This document shows, one piece after another, positions 1-8,376 of a stretch of 64,000 nt of DNA (positions are counted from its first letter, which is position 1; every line of letters begins with the position of its first letter). The position numbers and the translations under genes are program-made. The stretch is from Bacillota bacterium (GTDB lineage Bacteria > Bacillota > Clostridia > Christensenellales > SZUA-584): assembly GCA_023410595.1 (NCBI GenBank), contig JAEYPO010000032.1, positions 1-64,000 on the forward strand. The letters run 5' to 3'. The notes under the pieces were generated by a model that saw only the letters and a list, made by a program, of their open reading frames with translations, was not told the origin of the DNA and searched no databases.

Positions 1-713
1 ATGCCCGCGCCAGCACCATCGCAAGGTTCTATTTCTCCGCTTATCGCTTGCACGATACCACCAGAGATGTTGATTTGGCCACCTGCTCCTAGACCTCCAC
101 CCCCGATACCTGCACCTGCAACTCTAAATGCTTCCCCACCTTTCGCTGTCACGGTACCGCCGAAAATGTTAATTGTGCCACTTGTGCTGCTATAGCCCCC
201 TCCGATGCCCGCACCACTTCCAAATAGCATACCTTGATGATAAGTGCCGCTACCGCCTATCGCTGTCACAGTCCCGCTGCAGATATTGATGGTTCCTACT
301 GTGCCTCCATCTCCACTACCTATACCCGCAGCCCTAGGTGATCCCTGAGCATAAAGAGTACCCGTGCCTCCTGCTTGACCATATACAGTAAGACTGTTTC
401 CTGCCGATACATTAATTCCTGCATTATAGAAGCTGCCCGTAACAGTCAGCGTACAGCTATCAACTAGAATCAAATTAACATTTCCGCTCACAGTAATGGC
501 CTCGCTTCGTGTCACATTGCTGTCCACCACATACCAGCCGGTGGTCAGTGTGTCAGTATCCTCCATGATGGGGGTAACGGTCAGTTCTCCCGTTGTTTGG
601 GTATCGCCGTTTTCATCGATAAATGTGTAATCATCTGCTGCCTGCGCAACCTGGGGTAGAAAAATCAACATCAGTCCTATGCACAAAAGCAATGCCAAAA
701 GCTTTTTTTTCAT
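1..713 (-). CDS. Secreted glycine-rich repeat surface protein (partial, C-terminus off the window)
   Basis: The frame is open from an ATG at 711-713 to the left edge of the window, so only the first 237 or so residues are visible. A GAAGAGGAAC ribosome binding site lies just upstream. The N-terminus (MKKKLLALLLCIGLMLIF, then AQAA) is a clear Sec signal peptide with a probable signal peptidase I site. From about residue 85 the chain becomes Gly/Ser/Thr-rich with recurring units of the type INI-x-GGTVTA-x-GG and AGIGGG. These are typical of parallel beta-helix or carbohydrate-binding modules of large clostridial surface proteins. The function is otherwise unknown. It is probably exported to the cell surface. 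Base composition is more AT-rich than the core genes, as for the neighbouring TetR gene. Confidence 0.75.
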   Translation of the reverse strand, partial: MKKKLLALLLCIGLMLIFLPQVAQAADDYTFIDENGDTQTTGELTVTPIMEDTDTLTTGWYVVDSNVTRSEAITVSGNVNLILVDSCTLTVTGSFYNAGINVSAGNSLTVYGQAGGTGTLYAQGSPRAAGIGSGDGGTVGTINICSGTVTAIGGSGTYHQGMLFGSGAGIGGGYSSTSGTINIFGGTVTAKGGEAFRVAGAGIGGGGLGAGGQINISGGIVQAISGEIEPCDGAGAG

Positions 714-780
714 GTTCCTCTTCCCCATTAATATACAGTCAATAATCAAAGCATCAGTCGCTATAATCATACGCAATTCG

Positions 781-1392
781 CTAACGCAATCCCTTTAGCA
801 TGAGTTTGAAATGCATAAGCGCTTCCGTTTTGTAATCAAAGTCAGGGTAACGTATGCACCACTCATAGGTAATTCCCCGAATCGCCATCATAAAGTGCTT
901 GGTCAAAACTTCGAGCGGAATATCGGTCTTGAATTCTCCCCGTTTTATTCCACGTTTCAACACGTCTTTGAACATTTTATAAATCTCTCTGTTATAACTT
1001 GTGACAGACCCTGTATCCACATCCTTGGTGATCTGAGCCCGATATAAGACTTGCAGTTTATCGCAGCCAATATCCATCAGCACATCAGCGATTTTAGCAA
1101 TCAGCGAAAGAAATAAGGCTTCCGTCGAAGAATCGCTTGGATAGGAATCAAGATATTTTTTGTAATCCGTATCTACTTTTGCCACATGATCTTCTATTAA
1201 AGAAGTAACAAGGGTGTCCTTTGAGGTATAATGAACATAGAAGGAGCCCTTTGAAACGCCCGCCATTTTTACAATGGCGTCCACGCTTACCTCGTTGAAA
1301 TCTTTGGACGAGAATAATTCCTTTGCGCTTTCGTAGATCTTATGCTTCGTGTTTTGGGCGTTTATTTTTCTGTTATCTCCGTTATAGGCCAT
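781..1392 (-). CDS. TetR/AcrR family transcriptional regulator
   Basis: This 203-residue protein has the family architecture. An N-terminal helix-turn-helix (about residues 18-62, with IYESAKELF and AGVSKGSFYVHYTSKDTL) is followed by an all-helical ligand-binding and dimerisation domain whose ligand cannot be inferred. The HTH contains the usual GVSKGSFYxHFxSKxxL signature. The start is ATG at 1390-1392 with a weak GGTGT upstream. A palindrome at 1439-1450, 47 bases upstream, is a candidate operator for autoregulation. The likely target could also be the surface protein gene immediately downstream on the same strand (68 bases away). Other TetR proteins of this type control efflux pumps or fatty-acid genes, but nothing here supports either. 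Confidence 0.9.
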   Translation of the reverse strand: MAYNGDNRKINAQNTKHKIYESAKELFSSKDFNEVSVDAIVKMAGVSKGSFYVHYTSKDTLVTSLIEDHVAKVDTDYKKYLDSYPSDSSTEALFLSLIAKIADVLMDIGCDKLQVLYRAQITKDVDTGSVTSYNREIYKMFKDVLKRGIKRGEFKTDIPLEVLTKHFMMAIRGITYEWCIRYPDFDYKTEALMHFKLMLKGLR

Positions 1393-1661
1393 TTTTTCTA
1401 CACCCGATTCTAAATAGGTATTTGCTCAGCAATTTGTATGACCGTGGTCAATGAATATACTATACTACATAATATAACAAAAATAAACATAGAATATATT
1501 AGAACGGATCTTAAGCAATGGATTCATTATCATTGTGTGTAAAGTGTCGCAACACCTACTAACACAGATTTGTCTTTCGGTAAAAAAACTTATATATTAC
1601 GACTGGTTCGAGCTTCCGAGAACCCTCATTGTAACGGAGACATATTATCCCCCAGGCGGCA
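1393..1661. other. AT-rich intergenic region upstream of the TetR gene
   Basis: There is no credible gene here. It holds the TetR-proximal palindrome (1439-1450) and a run of TATA-like hexamers on the minus strand (about 1451-1490) that could supply the tetR promoter, but no confident -35/-10 pair. The right side ends at the proposed left terminus of the insertion sequence. Confidence 0.5.
1439..1450. promoter_or_regulatory. Candidate TetR operator palindrome
   Basis: TGACC-GT-GGTCA is a 5-bp inverted repeat with a 2-base centre, located 47 bases before the TetR start codon. Such short palindromes upstream of tetR genes are often autoregulatory operators. This is inference from position and symmetry only. 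Confidence 0.4.
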
Positions 1662-3128
1662 TGCCTATAGTTCAAAAATATACAGTGTTGGGCTAAGAGG
1701 CCTGCTTTGAAGGTTTTTTTAACCCAGGTTATAACGATAAAAATACTTACTCTCATACATGCTTTTATTTCAAAGTGTAGTATAAATGTAGTATTGAGCT
1801 ATATTAGCGCCAATAAATCAAGATTTGATACATTTGTGTTATTGAGTAGGTTTATAATCAATTTACACATCAAAATTTATCAATGTTACGATAATACACA
1901 ATTAGAGCTCATTATGCTTTCAAAAATAACTACCGGAAGAGAAAACTTTATGGCACACTATACTGAAAAACAGCAAAAAGACATCCTATATCAGTATCAA
2001 AATGGCTGCAACGCATCCGAATTATGTAAGAAACATGGAATTGCACGAAGCACACTATATATGTGGATTAAGCAATATTCATCGGAGCAAGTGATACACA
2101 CTCCTCGAGATATTTACTTGTTAAGCAAAGAAGTCGAGCGATTGCGTATTGAAAATAGCATCTTGCGGATAAGTAGATGCTCTGCAGTTTCGCCCCTTTG
2201 CGAAAAACTCGAAGCTATAATCCGCCTCCGCAATGAATTTAGTATCCACTCACTATGCAAGGTATTGGAGGTCCGACGATCAACATACTATCACCATTCG
2301 CTCCATAGCCCAGAGAAGACACTTGTTCAGCATCAGGATGAAGTTTTAAAACCTATTATATCAGAAATCTTTGAGAAAAGCCGACACAGCTTTGGTGCAC
2401 GAAAAATCCGCGCCAAACTTATGGAACTGGGACATACCATTAGCGAGAGGCGTACGCTTCGATTAATGAAAGAACTGGATATATCCCCGCGAACAGATTA
2501 CCGGCTGCCTAATTCAGCAAATGACAGAGAATATAAGTACTATCCGAATAAGCTCAAGCGAATGTTCGTTACAGCGGCTCCTAATCTTGTCTGGGTCAGC
2601 GATACAACTTATGTCCGAGTTGGATCTGAAGCATATTATCTCTGTGTGGTTATTGAACTCTTCTCTCGTAAAGTCATCTCCTACGCAGTTTCTACGAATA
2701 ATGACACATCTCTTGTTATCAATGCATTTCGCGAGGCATTCGCTCTGAGGGGTAAACCACAAGAATTGATGTTTCACAGCGATTTGGGGGTACAGTACAC
2801 GGCTTATGAGTTTAAGAATCTCCTTCGCCATCACCAAGTCAAACAGTCTTTTTCAGCACCGGGCTCGCCCCATGATAACGCGGTTGCGGAGTCCTTTTTT
2901 GCCTCTGTTAAGAAGGAAGAATTCAAAAAGCACTTCTATCAAACAGAAGCCCAGCTACTAACCGCAGTAAGGGAATACATCGAGTTTTATAACGGCTACA
3001 GGCCGCATCAAAGTCTTGGTTTCAAAACGCCAGATCAGATTGAAGCGGACTTTGAAAGGCAAATATCTCAATAAAAAATGCCTACGCGTTGGACTGTCCG
3101 AAAATAACTGTCCAATTTACTGTAGGCA
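1662..3128 (+). mobile_element. IS3-family insertion sequence (boundaries tentative)
   Basis: The element carries a single transposase gene (1950-3074). The proposed ends begin 5'-TG and finish CA-3', as in IS3-family elements. TGCCTATAGT at 1662-1671 matches, with one mismatch, the reverse complement of the last ten bases ending at 3128 (TGCCTACAGT). No target-site duplication is seen (flanks GGCA and TTCC), so the insertion may be old, rearranged, or the boundaries wrong. The right end lies 7 bases from the mature 3' end of the tmRNA gene. It also forms part of a hairpin that looks like the tmRNA terminator, so the two functions cannot be separated by eye. Confidence 0.5.
1950..3074 (+). 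CDS. IS3-family transposase, OrfA and OrfB in one frame
   Basis: Translation probably starts at ATG 1950 (MAHYTEKQQKDIL), preceded by GGAAGAG. The open frame extends further upstream but has no protein-like character there. Residues 1-50 form the OrfA-type helix-turn-helix (CNASELCKKHGIARSTLYMWIKQY), followed by a short leucine-zipper-like segment. A DUF/HTH_21-type region and the rve integrase core follow. The catalytic triad is visible as WVSDTTYV, FHSDLGVQY and AVAESFFASVKKEE (Asp, Asp, Glu with the 35-residue spacing characteristic of DDE enzymes). Most IS3 elements make OrfAB by a -1 frameshift. Here both parts are in one continuous 374-residue frame, so the transposase appears intact and no frameshift is needed. 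Confidence 0.9.
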   Translation: MAHYTEKQQKDILYQYQNGCNASELCKKHGIARSTLYMWIKQYSSEQVIHTPRDIYLLSKEVERLRIENSILRISRCSAVSPLCEKLEAIIRLRNEFSIHSLCKVLEVRRSTYYHHSLHSPEKTLVQHQDEVLKPIISEIFEKSRHSFGARKIRAKLMELGHTISERRTLRLMKELDISPRTDYRLPNSANDREYKYYPNKLKRMFVTAAPNLVWVSDTTYVRVGSEAYYLCVVIELFSRKVISYAVSTNNDTSLVINAFREAFALRGKPQELMFHSDLGVQYTAYEFKNLLRHHQVKQSFSAPGSPHDNAVAESFFASVKKEEFKKHFYQTEAQLLTAVREYIEFYNGYRPHQSLGFKTPDQIEADFERQISQ

Positions 3129-3130
3129 TT
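3073..3130 (-). terminator. Hairpin terminator for tmRNA (overlaps the IS right end)
   Basis: On the minus strand AATGCCTAC (3130-3122) pairs with GTAGGCATT (3085-3077). An inner TTGGAC/GTCCAA stem (3115-3110 with 3094-3089) is present, and a T-run follows. It begins 6 bases beyond the tmRNA 3' end, so it is well placed as its intrinsic terminator. The same bases could be the terminal inverted repeat of the insertion sequence. Confidence 0.65.
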
Positions 3131-3135
3131 CCATG

Positions 3136-3495
3136 TGGTGGAGGCGAGGGGAGTCGAACCCCTGTCCGAAAGCCCCAGCGCTTAACTTTCTCCGGGTGCA
3201 GCACAGGTATTGGTGTTTCCCTCCGTCACGCCCCATGTGCAGGTCATGACGGTCGGTAGCTTCATAGTCCCTTCCCCCGCTCAAAGCTTTGCGGAGGCGG
3301 TTCCCCTAGTTAATGATGCCTTGGCCCCGGCGTTTAGGGTGACACCGGCAAGACATTACACTGCCTTAGGCAGCGTAAGCTAGTTCAGAATTATCTGCAA
3401 CTAAAATTTAGGTCCGGATTTTTAACGCAGCACTCCGGGACTGCGACCCGCTTATCAAGCTCCGGCAACCCCCGTCGAAAGCCAAATACGCCCCC
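3136..3495 (-). ncRNA. ssrA: tmRNA (ssrA)
   Basis: Transfer-messenger RNA rescues stalled ribosomes together with SmpB. The 5' end GGGGGCG (3495-3489) pairs with the 3' CGCCTCC (3146-3140) as the acceptor stem, including the G3:U pair that identifies it to alanyl-tRNA synthetase, followed by ACCA ending at 3136. The conserved 5' TTTCGACGGGG block and the 3' T-arm GGTTCGACTCC are present. The tag frame begins with the GCA resume codon at 3398 and encodes ADNSELAYAA, ending in TAA at 3368-3366. The length of 360 nt is normal for a one-piece tmRNA. It lies 21 bases downstream of smpB in the common secG-rnr-smpB-ssrA order. Confidence 0.96.
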
Positions 3496-3516
3496 GCGTA
3501 TAGCCCAGAGTATGGG

Positions 3517-3975
3517 TCACCTCGCCATTTTCCTGGCGATCTCTTTCTTTCTCTCAGCGTCCTTTTCGGCTATGTCCTGACGCTTGTCGTAAAGCTTCTT
3601 GCCGCGCGCCGCGCCTATCTCCAGCTTGACCATCCCTTTTTTCAGGTACACGGAGAGAGGTATCAGCGTAAATCCCTTCTGTGCGACAAACGATAAAAGC
3701 TTTACTATCTCCTTCTTGTGCAGCAGCAGCTTTCTTATCCTTAACGGCTCCTGCCCCCAGGAATTCAGCTTCTCGTACGGACTTACGTGCATGTTATGGA
3801 TAAAGGCTTCTCCGTCCTTTATCCGCACAAACGCGTCCTTTATGTTAGCTTTGCCCGCGCGTATGGATTTCACCTCGCTGCCGGCAAGCGCTATCCCTGC
3901 TTCATATACGTCTTCTATAAAGTATTCATGGTACGCTTTTCTGTTCTTTATCAGTACCTTGACCGCTTCGCTCAC
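3517..3975 (-). CDS. smpB: SsrA-binding protein SmpB
   Basis: This 152-residue protein has the usual size. SmpB binds the tRNA-like part of tmRNA and delivers it to ribosomes stalled on mRNAs lacking stop codons. Visible signatures are KNRKAYHEYFIEDVYEAGIAL near the N-terminus, the GSEVKSIR segment of the OB-type barrel, and a basic C-terminal tail (GKKLYDKRQDIAEKDAERK) that enters the decoding channel. The start is GTG at 3973-3975 with GAGGGTGG four bases upstream. It is followed directly by ssrA and preceded by rnr (48 bases), matching the functional link between trans-translation and RNase R decay. Confidence 0.97.
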   Translation of the reverse strand: MSEAVKVLIKNRKAYHEYFIEDVYEAGIALAGSEVKSIRAGKANIKDAFVRIKDGEAFIHNMHVSPYEKLNSWGQEPLRIRKLLLHKKEIVKLLSFVAQKGFTLIPLSVYLKKGMVKLEIGAARGKKLYDKRQDIAEKDAERKKEIARKMAR

Positions 3976-4023
3976 AAAACCACCCTCATAATCGCCCCAA
4001 ATTCCGATTCTTTGGCGCCGCCG

Positions 4024-6093
4024 TTATACCGGCTCGAATTCTATCCTCGGAGGATAGACGCTCACCGCCACTACGCGCACCCGCATCTCGTCGCCAAGGC
4101 TTATTTTACGCCGTGTGCGTTCTCCTATGACACAGTATAGTTTTTCGTTGTAAACGTAGTAGTCGTCTTGCAGGGATGATAATGGTATCACACCCTCTAC
4201 AGTATTGTCAAGCTGGGTAAAAAACGCATTTTTCGTGACTCCGCTTACTATGCTGTCAAACTCCTGGCCTTCCTTGCCGCGCATAAATTCGGCCCGCTTC
4301 ATGTCGTCTACAGCCCGCTCGGCTTCCATCGCAAGGCGCTCTCTTATGCTCGACTGCTTTGATATCTCCTCTACCTGCCCCTCGAGCGCGGCCAAAGTTT
4401 TCTCGGTCAGCCTGCCGTGCAAATCGTGTTTTATAATCCTATGCACCTCAAGGTCGGGGTATCTTCTTATCGGCGACGTGAAGTGGCAGTAATACCGGAA
4501 CGACAACCCGAAATGCCCCTTGCACTCGGGCGAATACTCCGCCTTTTTAAGCGAGCGCAGCATTATCTGGTTCACTATGTTCTCGTGCGGCGTGCCTTTA
4601 ATATCCCTTAATATGTTCTGCAGCACTTTAGGATGAATGCCTTCCACCTTGCCCTTTATCTTGCCGAAGTTCGAGTAGAACGCGGCAAAAGTCATTATCT
4701 TCTCGTCGTCGGGCTGCTCGTGCACACGGTACACAAAAGGTATCTCGCGCCAGAAGTATTCTTCGGCCACGGTCATATTTGCCGCGAGCATGAACTCCTC
4801 AATAAGCCGCTCGGCTTCGCCCCTCTCGCGCGGCCCTACGTCCGTAACGTTGCCGTGCTCATCGTACGTAAACGCCGTCTCTTCGAGCTCGAAGTCTATG
4901 CTTCCCTTTTCTTCACGCCGTTTGCGCAACAGCGCCGCCAGTTCCCTCATTTCCGCGAGGTCGTCCGTTATATCGTCATATTTCTTTAAAAGTCTCGGGT
5001 CGCCCGCAAATATCGCGTTGACGTCGGAATATGTCATCCTGTGCTTCGACTTTATTATACTCTCGACAATTTTCGACTTTTGTACCCTGCCGCTTTCGTC
5101 TATCGTCATTATGCACGACAGCGTCAGCCTGTCTGCGCCTTCCGAAAGCGAGCATATACCGTTTGAAAGCGCTTTGGGCAGCATGGGTATCACCCTGTCG
5201 GCGAGGTATATGCTGGTGCCGCGGAACAGCGCTTCTTTATCGAGCGCGCTTCCCTGCCTAACGTAATGCGCAACGTCCGCTATGTGGACGCCCAGCTCAT
5301 AGCCTCTCTCAAGCCGCCTTATCGAAACAGCGTCGTCTAAGTCCTTCGCGTCCGCGCCGTCTATGGTGAACACGGTAAGCAGCCTTAAGTCTTCCCTGCC
5401 TTTAGCGTCAGGCTCCTCCTTTGCAAGCTTTTCGGCTTCTTTCTCCGCCTCTTCCGGGAACGCCCCCGGCAGGTTGAACCTTTTAACGCAGCTGTCTACC
5501 TCAACCTTGCTGATGCCCGCAGTGCCGATTATCTCTATGACGCTGCCTTGGGCGTTTTTATCGCCCTTAGCGCGTTTGTCCACCGTTATCACGACCTTCT
5601 GGCCGTTTTCCGCGCCGCTTAAATTCGCCTCGGGTATATATATGTCCTCGAACCTCTCGTCGTCGGGTATAACGAACTTGCCCGACAGTGTTCCCACTAT
5701 CTGCTTTGTGCCCTCTTCGAGCAGCCTTACTACTTCGCCTTCCCTTTTTCTGCCGCTCTCCGCCGCACTCATCAGCCGCACTTCCACAAGGTCGCCGTTC
5801 ATTGCGCCCATCTTGTTGTCCGCTGAGACGAATATGTCGCCTTCACTGTCGGGAAGGAACGCAAAACCGAGACGCTTTACTTCGAGCCTGCCCGTATAAC
5901 GCCCAAACTTTCCGGGCAGATACAGTCTGCCTTTTTTGGAGGACAGCACCTTTCCTTCGCTAATCAGCTCTTTTACGGCTTCCCTTATATCCGCCGCGTT
6001 GCAGCCCTCGCCCAAAGAAACCGCCAGTTCATCGAAATCGGCCTTCTTTTCGTATGCCGAGAGCTTATTCAATATTTGTTCTTTTATATCCAT
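4024..6093 (-). CDS. rnr: Ribonuclease R
   Basis: This is a 3'-5' exoribonuclease of the RNB family, 689 residues, that degrades structured RNA including tmRNA-associated transcripts. The order is an N-terminal winged-helix, two cold-shock/OB domains, the RNB catalytic domain (residues about 230-560, with TIDGADAKDLDDAV carrying the metal-binding Asp residues and HFTSPIRRYPDLEVHR) and a C-terminal S1 domain. I chose the ATG at 6093 (MDIKEQILNKL), preceded by AAGGAG. The 17 extra upstream codons begin at TTG without a ribosome binding site. The gene lies between secG and smpB in the canonical cluster. Confidence 0.96.
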   Translation of the reverse strand: MDIKEQILNKLSAYEKKADFDELAVSLGEGCNAADIREAVKELISEGKVLSSKKGRLYLPGKFGRYTGRLEVKRLGFAFLPDSEGDIFVSADNKMGAMNGDLVEVRLMSAAESGRKREGEVVRLLEEGTKQIVGTLSGKFVIPDDERFEDIYIPEANLSGAENGQKVVITVDKRAKGDKNAQGSVIEIIGTAGISKVEVDSCVKRFNLPGAFPEEAEKEAEKLAKEEPDAKGREDLRLLTVFTIDGADAKDLDDAVSIRRLERGYELGVHIADVAHYVRQGSALDKEALFRGTSIYLADRVIPMLPKALSNGICSLSEGADRLTLSCIMTIDESGRVQKSKIVESIIKSKHRMTYSDVNAIFAGDPRLLKKYDDITDDLAEMRELAALLRKRREEKGSIDFELEETAFTYDEHGNVTDVGPRERGEAERLIEEFMLAANMTVAEEYFWREIPFVYRVHEQPDDEKIMTFAAFYSNFGKIKGKVEGIHPKVLQNILRDIKGTPHENIVNQIMLRSLKKAEYSPECKGHFGLSFRYYCHFTSPIRRYPDLEVHRIIKHDLHGRLTEKTLAALEGQVEEISKQSSIRERLAMEAERAVDDMKRAEFMRGKEGQEFDSIVSGVTKNAFFTQLDNTVEGVIPLSSLQDDYYVYNEKLYCVIGERTRRKISLGDEMRVRVVAVSVYPPRIEFEPV

Positions 6094-6151
6094 TTTACTC
6101 CTTGTCTGTTTATAGCTTATCCAATTGCGCACCGGTTTTTTCAACCGGACA

Positions 6152-6190
6152 ATTTAAAAACGCCTTATCCGTAAATTCCGGAAAGGCGTT
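6152..6190 (-). terminator. Intrinsic terminator after secG
   Basis: AACGCCTT (6190-6183) and AAGGCGTT (6166-6159) form an 8-bp stem followed on the minus strand by TTTAAATT. It separates secG from rnr, although read-through may still couple them. Confidence 0.75.
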
Positions 6191-6217
6191 GATGGTTTCA
6201 AGTCTAAGGCAAGTCTG

Positions 6218-6595
6218 TTATTGCCCTGCTGACACAGCCGGCGAAGTAACTGCGCTGGGCGAACTGCTCGGTACTTCGAGCGGTTGCGGCGTCGCGGAAA
6301 CCTCTGTCGTCGCTGTCGGAACAGCCGTTTCACCGGTCGATCCCGGCATAGCATATACCTGGATAAGAACAAGCCCTATGGCAAGCACCATAATGCCTAC
6401 CGCGGATATCTTTGTGAGTTTCTTAAGAGTCTTCTCATAGCTCTTCGCCTTTGACTTTCCAAGAAACGTCTCAGCGCCTCCGGCTATTTCGCCTGAAAGT
6501 CCTGCCGTCTTGCCTGATTGCAGCAGCACGACCGCGACGATAAACACGGAAAACAGACAAAGAAGGATCTCAATCACAAGTACTACAGTGTCCAT
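6218..6595 (-). CDS. secG: Preprotein translocase subunit SecG with a long Ser/Thr/Pro tail
   Basis: SecG is the small accessory subunit of the SecYEG channel. The start at 6595 (MDTVVLVIEILLCLF) has GGAGGT seven bases upstream. There are two membrane helices (about residues 4-22 and 56-75) joined by the conserved loop LLQSGKTAGLSGEIAGGAETFLGK, which identifies the family. Typical SecG proteins have about 75-80 residues. This one has 125 because of an approximately 45-residue low-complexity tail of Ser, Thr, Pro, Ala and Val after the second helix. The tail is predicted to be outside the membrane. The gene lies upstream of rnr and has its own terminator. Confidence 0.93.
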   Translation of the reverse strand: MDTVVLVIEILLCLFSVFIVAVVLLQSGKTAGLSGEIAGGAETFLGKSKAKSYEKTLKKLTKISAVGIMVLAIGLVLIQVYAMPGSTGETAVPTATTEVSATPQPLEVPSSSPSAVTSPAVSAGQ

Positions 6596-6811
6596 TTCTA
6601 CCTCCAAAAATCTACAGCAGACGTATTCTAACATGCAAAGCGGTAAAAATCAAGATAAATTATATTAAAGCATATTACATATATGTGCCAAAAAAAGTAT
6701 TGAGTCTTGTTTGCCTCGACGCTTTTTTACGCGAAAAACCAATATGAACATGCTTACAGCGGCAAGAGTTTTTAACGGGCGCGGTAATCCGGGGAAGCTG
6801 CGCCGCTGATA

Positions 6812-7084
6812 TCAAAGTATCAACTTCAAAAGCAGCAAGAGTATTATGCCGGGCAGCCCGAAGTAGCCGGCAATAAGAGCGCTTAGCGGGTTTATAGGAA
6901 TAGTCACAGAAAAAATGCCGCCGATAATGTTGATCAGCAGCAGTATGAGCCCTCCGAAGATGCCGTTTATAATGAGCTTGAGTATAATTTTCAAGGGGGC
7001 GAGAAGAAGCCATCCGGTAAAGTAAAGCAATATGAGACCGAGCGCAAAAAAGAGTATTACCTGGAAGTCGATTCCCAGCCCCAT
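6812..7084 (-). CDS. bofA: BofA-like sigma-K processing inhibitor family protein
   Basis: This 90-residue, very hydrophobic protein has two to three predicted membrane segments and the C-terminal motif INPLSALIAGYFGLPGIILLLLLK, which matches the BofA family. In Bacillus, BofA sits in the outer forespore membrane and holds the SpoIVFB protease inactive until sigma-K is needed. The start ATG at 7084 follows AAGGGGG. The gene stands alone between secG and fbaA. Clostridia vary in whether pro-sigma-K processing exists, so the exact role here is inferred from family only. BofA-like genes more often sit by recR, which is not seen here. Confidence 0.8.
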   Translation of the reverse strand: MGLGIDFQVILFFALGLILLYFTGWLLLAPLKIILKLIINGIFGGLILLLINIIGGIFSVTIPINPLSALIAGYFGLPGIILLLLLKLIL

Positions 7085-7280
7085 ATCACCGCCCCCTTAA
7101 ACTTTAGCGACCTCTTAACCGTCTTTAAGGTTTGACCCCGAATCGGATGAACTTTTGTTTTTCAACCCCGACTTATACCACAATTATTTTGGCATAAGCA
7201 CCACGATAAATAATATGCCTTTTTTAGCTGTTCTATGCCGGAATAAAGCAGGGCAGTGAAAGGTCAAGATTTCAGGGCAA

Positions 7281-7312
7281 CAGAAAACCGGCGCCCGTGG
7301 CCAGGCGCCGGT
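7281..7312 (-). terminator. Intrinsic terminator after fbaA
   Basis: ACCGGCGCC (complement of 7312-7304) pairs with GGCGCCGGT (7295-7287), then TTTCTGTT follows. It begins 24 bases past the fbaA stop. Confidence 0.85.
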
Positions 7313-7336
7313 CTTAATCTTTATAAGTAACTTTTA

Positions 7337-8266
7337 TCAGGCTTTGTTCGCGCATCCGAGTACGTTTTCTATTTTGTTTCTGACGAGCTGCTTTATAGCC
7401 GCTCTCGCAGGTTTTAAGTACTGTCTCGGGTCGAAATCCGACGGATGCTCGGCGAAATGCTTTCTTATCGTGCCTGTCATAGCAAGGCGCAGATCAGAGT
7501 CTATGTTGATCTTGCAGACAGCGCCCCTTGCCGCGCGGCGCAGCATGTCTTCGGGAACGCCCTGTGCGCCCGGCATATTGCCGCCGTACTTGTTTATCAT
7601 TTCAACAAATTCGGGTATAACGGACGACGCGCCGTGAAGCACTATCGGGAATCCCGGAAGCCTTTTCGCTACTTCGTCCAGTATGTCGAAGCGCAGCTTC
7701 GCTTCGCCCTTAAATTTATAAGCGCCGTGGCTCGTTCCTATTGCTATGGCCAGCGAGTCTACGCCGGTCTTTGCAACGAACTCCTCGACCTCTTCGGGGC
7801 GGGTGTAAGAGCCTTCGCCTGCGGCAACCTTGACTTCATCCTCAACGCCTTCAAGACGGCCAAGCTCGGCTTCGACGACGACGCCGTGGGCATGCGCGTA
7901 TTCCACGACCCTCTTCGTCTGCGCAATATTTTCTTCAAACGTGAAGTGCGAGCCGTCTATCATTACGGACGTGAACCCGCCGTCCACACAGTCCTTGCAG
8001 GTCTCATAAGAATCGCCGTGATCGAGATGCAGGCATATGGGCAGCCCGGTATCTTCCAGCGCGGCTTCTACAAGCTTGCGAAGATAAATAGGGTTGGCGT
8101 ATGCGCGCGCGCCCTTGGAAACTTGAAGTATCAACGGGGCATTTAGTTCCTTCGCGGCTTCGGTTATACCCTGCACGATCTCCATGTTGTTGACATTGAA
8201 AGCGCCTATAGCGTATCCGCCGTCATAAGCCTTTTTAAACATATCATTTGTAGTTACCAGTGGCAT
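7337..8266 (-). CDS. fbaA: Class II fructose-1,6-bisphosphate aldolase
   Basis: This zinc-dependent aldolase cleaves fructose-1,6-bisphosphate to dihydroxyacetone phosphate and glyceraldehyde-3-phosphate in glycolysis. The 309 residues match the FbaA/GatY family. Zinc and active-site segments are visible: HLDHGDSYE (about residues 80-88), IDGSHFTFEEN, AELGRLEGVEDEV, GTSHGAYKF and VLHGASSV. A perfect AAGGAGGT lies seven bases before ATG 8266. It is monocistronic, with a strong terminator downstream. It is cytoplasmic and probably highly expressed. Confidence 0.97.
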   Translation of the reverse strand: MPLVTTNDMFKKAYDGGYAIGAFNVNNMEIVQGITEAAKELNAPLILQVSKGARAYANPIYLRKLVEAALEDTGLPICLHLDHGDSYETCKDCVDGGFTSVMIDGSHFTFEENIAQTKRVVEYAHAHGVVVEAELGRLEGVEDEVKVAAGEGSYTRPEEVEEFVAKTGVDSLAIAIGTSHGAYKFKGEAKLRFDILDEVAKRLPGFPIVLHGASSVIPEFVEMINKYGGNMPGAQGVPEDMLRRAARGAVCKINIDSDLRLAMTGTIRKHFAEHPSDFDPRQYLKPARAAIKQLVRNKIENVLGCANKA

Positions 8267-8376
8267 GTGGTTACCTCCTTGAAAGTAGATAATTAAAACC
8301 TCTGTGGAAAATTATATCTCATATTCTTTACTAATTAAAGTAGAAAATTCGGTTTTGGCTGAGTTTGCACATTTTA

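Noticed and set aside
1707..1949. N-terminal extension of the transposase frame
   Set aside because: The sequence is hydrophobic and unlike OrfA. A ribosome binding site and the HTH start are found at ATG 1950.
1650..3135. Target-site duplication of the IS
   Set aside because: The 3-4 bases flanking the proposed ends (GGCA and TTCC) do not match.
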